Notes under the pieces: model-generated | Told to the model about the DNA's origin: nothing | The model's input: only the letters and a program-made list of their open reading frames with translations | Database searches by the model: none | Shown: in pieces, positions 62,525 to 64,000 of the stretch | Position numbering within the stretch: the stretch's first letter is position 1 | Layout: every line of letters starts with the position of its first letter | Assembly (NCBI RefSeq): GCF_002794255.1 | Contig: NZ_PGGW01000045.1 | Location: 18,663-82,662 of the forward strand | From: Streptomyces carminius | Lineage (GTDB): Bacteria > Actinomycetota > Actinomycetes > Streptomycetales > Streptomycetaceae | Length of the DNA: 64,000 nt | Direction: 5' to 3' | Translations under genes and position numbers: made by a program

Positions 62525-63733
62525 TCATGCGGCGGTTGCTTCGGAGGTGCGGGGTTCGTAGAAGGTGCCGTCGCGGAGCATGGCGAACAGCACGCTGATG
62601 CGATGGCGGGCGAGGCGGAGGAGGGCTTGGGTGTGGGTCTTGCCGCGGGCCCGGCATCTGTCGTAGTAGGTGCGGGAGGCCGGGTCGTGCAGGGCGGCGA
62701 AGGCGGAGAGGAACATCGCGCGTTTGAGCTGCCGGTTTCCAGTGCGTGGGGCGTGTTCGCCGTGGATGGAGGACCCGGAGGACTTCGTGGCCGGGGCGAG
62801 GCCGGCGTAGGAGGCCAGGTGGGCGGCGCTGGGGAAGCTGCTGCCATCGCCCACGGTCACCAGCAGGGTGGCTGCGGTCCTGACCCCGACTCCGGGCATC
62901 GAGGTCAGGACCTTCGAAAGAGGGTGGGCCTCCAACAGCTCGCTGATCTGGACTTCCAGGGCCCGTCGTTGCTGGTGGACGGCGGCCAGGGATCTCGCGA
63001 GCGAGGGCACGATGACGTCCAGGGTGCTGGTGCCGGGAACGACGACGGTCTGTTCGTCGAGGGCGTCGAAGATGTCGCCCACGAGGCGTTCGGCCATACG
63101 CGGGGCCTTGGGCCGCAGCAGGTTGACCAGCTGGCGGCGGCCGGCCTTGCGCAGGGCCTGCGGGGATCCGAAGCGCTCCAGCAGGTGGGTGACCGCCGGG
63201 TGGTCCAGGCGCGGGCCCAGGACCCGCTCCAGGGAGGGGTGGAATTGGGTGAGCAGGCCGCGCAGCCGGTTGGAGGTGCGGGTGGCCTCACCGGTGAGGT
63301 CCTCGTCGAAGCCCACGAGCATGGTCAGCTGGGCGGCAGTCTCGTCGGCGAGGTCGAGGGCGCGCAGGGTGTGGGGCATGGTGCGGGCGGCGTCCGCGAT
63401 CACGGCCGCGTCCTTGGCGTCGGTCTTGGCCTCGCCGGGGTAGAGGTCGGCGATCCGCCGCATTGCCAGTCCTGGCAGGTAGGCGACGTGGCAGCCCGTG
63501 TCCCGGGCCACGGTCAGCGGCAGGGCGCCGATCGAGGCGGGCTGGTCGACGACGACCAGGACGGTGCCAAACTTCCCGCGGAGCTTGTCGAAGACGGCCC
63601 GCAGCTTCGGTTCGCTGTTGGGCAGCCGCTTGTCGAAGACGGTCTTTCCCGCCGGTGTCAGAGCGTGGCCGTGGTGGTCGCCCTTGCCGACGTCCAGGCC
63701 CAGGTAGACCGCGATCTCGCTGGTGTCGAGCAC
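62525..63733 (-). CDS. IS110-family transposase (bridge-RNA-type recombinase)
   Basis: A 402-residue DEDD recombinase. The N-terminal RuvC-like domain has LGLDVGKGDHHGHAL (first Asp), a Glu region near SEPKLRAVFDKL, VVVDQPASIGALPL and KTDAKDAAVIADAART (last Asp pair). A coiled-coil linker and the C-terminal Tnp_20 domain follow, with SMPGVGVRTAATLL and AGLAPATKSSGSS holding the catalytic Ser. The frame is intact and full length, so it may be active. GTG 63733 is used, since MLDTSEIAVYLGLDVG is the conserved opening. IS110 enzymes are guided by a structured RNA from the non-coding end upstream of the gene. Confidence 0.93.
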   Translation of the reverse strand: MLDTSEIAVYLGLDVGKGDHHGHALTPAGKTVFDKRLPNSEPKLRAVFDKLRGKFGTVLVVVDQPASIGALPLTVARDTGCHVAYLPGLAMRRIADLYPGEAKTDAKDAAVIADAARTMPHTLRALDLADETAAQLTMLVGFDEDLTGEATRTSNRLRGLLTQFHPSLERVLGPRLDHPAVTHLLERFGSPQALRKAGRRQLVNLLRPKAPRMAERLVGDIFDALDEQTVVVPGTSTLDVIVPSLARSLAAVHQQRRALEVQISELLEAHPLSKVLTSMPGVGVRTAATLLVTVGDGSSFPSAAHLASYAGLAPATKSSGSSIHGEHAPRTGNRQLKRAMFLSAFAALHDPASRTYYDRCRARGKTHTQALLRLARHRISVLFAMLRDGTFYEPRTSEATAA

Positions 63734-64000
63734 CGTACCCCCCGAGGGTGGCTTGTGTCCGTCCCGGCCTCGGGGCGCTGGCACCGTATGCGCGCATCCA
63801 CGTTACGCAGACCTGCCACCCCCAGGTGGCCCGGCCTTGCGCCGGGCCGGATGGCGGTCGGGCCTCTCATCAGCGGTCAGTCGGTGCCCTCGGGCCCGGT
63901 GACACCACCCCCCAGGTCATTCGAGCGACAGGGGGCAACAGTCATGCCGGGCCCGGAGGCCAGGAGCCCCGTTTCGGGGCCACGAAGAAGGTAACGGGGC
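63734..64000 (-). ncRNA. Structured IS110 leader, candidate bridge RNA region
   Basis: The non-coding end 5' of the IS110 gene. It contains hairpins GCCACC-CCCA-GGTGGC (63815-63830), the overlapping alternative GGCCCGGC-CTTGC-GCCGGGCC (63828-63848), and GCCCCG-TTT-CGGGGC (63966-63980). IS110-group elements encode their target- and donor-binding bridge RNA in this location. The exact RNA ends and loops cannot be assigned from one sequence, and the element may continue past the window edge. Confidence 0.5.

Noticed and set aside
61411..62847. A 478-codon version of the CAP-domain protein
   Set aside because: The extra N-terminal part is the antisense-frame shadow of the IS110 transposase. The ATG at 62301 directly precedes the membrane anchor.

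Overview
The window is very GC-rich DNA with dense genes, frequent GTG starts, 1- and 4-nt stop/start overlaps and codon use typical of Streptomyces. Every family recognised here is common in that genus. The many broken genes and transposase remnants (IS6-, IS5-, IS701-like, IS605-type and an intact IS110) suggest a variable chromosomal region, perhaps towards an arm. That placement is inference.

Layout. 1-4.6 kb: a SWIM zinc-finger gene with its partner, an IS6 relic, a secreted calcium-repeat protein, and a cellulose-type lytic polysaccharide monooxygenase (LPMO) behind a perfect CebR operator. 5.1-10.5 kb: a YciI/DGPF protein with an ECF42-type sigma factor, an hflX relic, and a cstA / Cys-Cys-stop / ArsA-like ATPase operon. 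11.4-24.5 kb: a secreted I36-type inhibitor, two versions of a VOC / HTH_42 (AlkZ-like) / WYL-regulator module that share a near-identical operator, an aldo/keto reductase, a DinB and methyltransferase pair, an exported alpha/beta hydrolase with a divergent cupin regulator, a YheO-type regulator coupled to a PLP dehydratase, and a DUF2975 / small XRE pair. 25-30 kb: a five-gene, translationally coupled type III polyketide cluster (UbiA prenyltransferase, flavin reductase, PKS, membrane methyltransferase, flavin oxygenase). 30-34 kb: a LURP-one protein, catalase-peroxidase katG and a divergent Fur repressor.

34-54 kb is one arabinan and L-arabinose locus. Three secreted GH43 enzymes and a GH62 relic would release arabinose. 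A XylF-type ABC importer and a YtfQ-type ABC importer would bring it in. araB, araA and araD convert it to xylulose 5-phosphate. A LacI-family repressor lies between the two halves, and five near-palindromic sites of the form TGTTAGCGCTAACA lie in front of both importers, araB and the repressor gene. Two of the GH43 genes carry a TTA codon in the signal peptide, which implies control by the bldA tRNA.

54-64 kb: a PPOX flavoprotein, a tnpB-less IS605-type element with an omega-RNA-like fold, a TetR regulator with an FAD monooxygenase and tandem operators, a methyltransferase, an exported metallophosphoesterase with a LamG domain, an SCO6745-family protein, an exported CAP-domain protein, and an IS110 recombinase with a structured leader that may encode its bridge RNA.

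No tRNA, rRNA, CRISPR array or replication origin was recognised. All functional calls come from reading the sequence; no database search was run.
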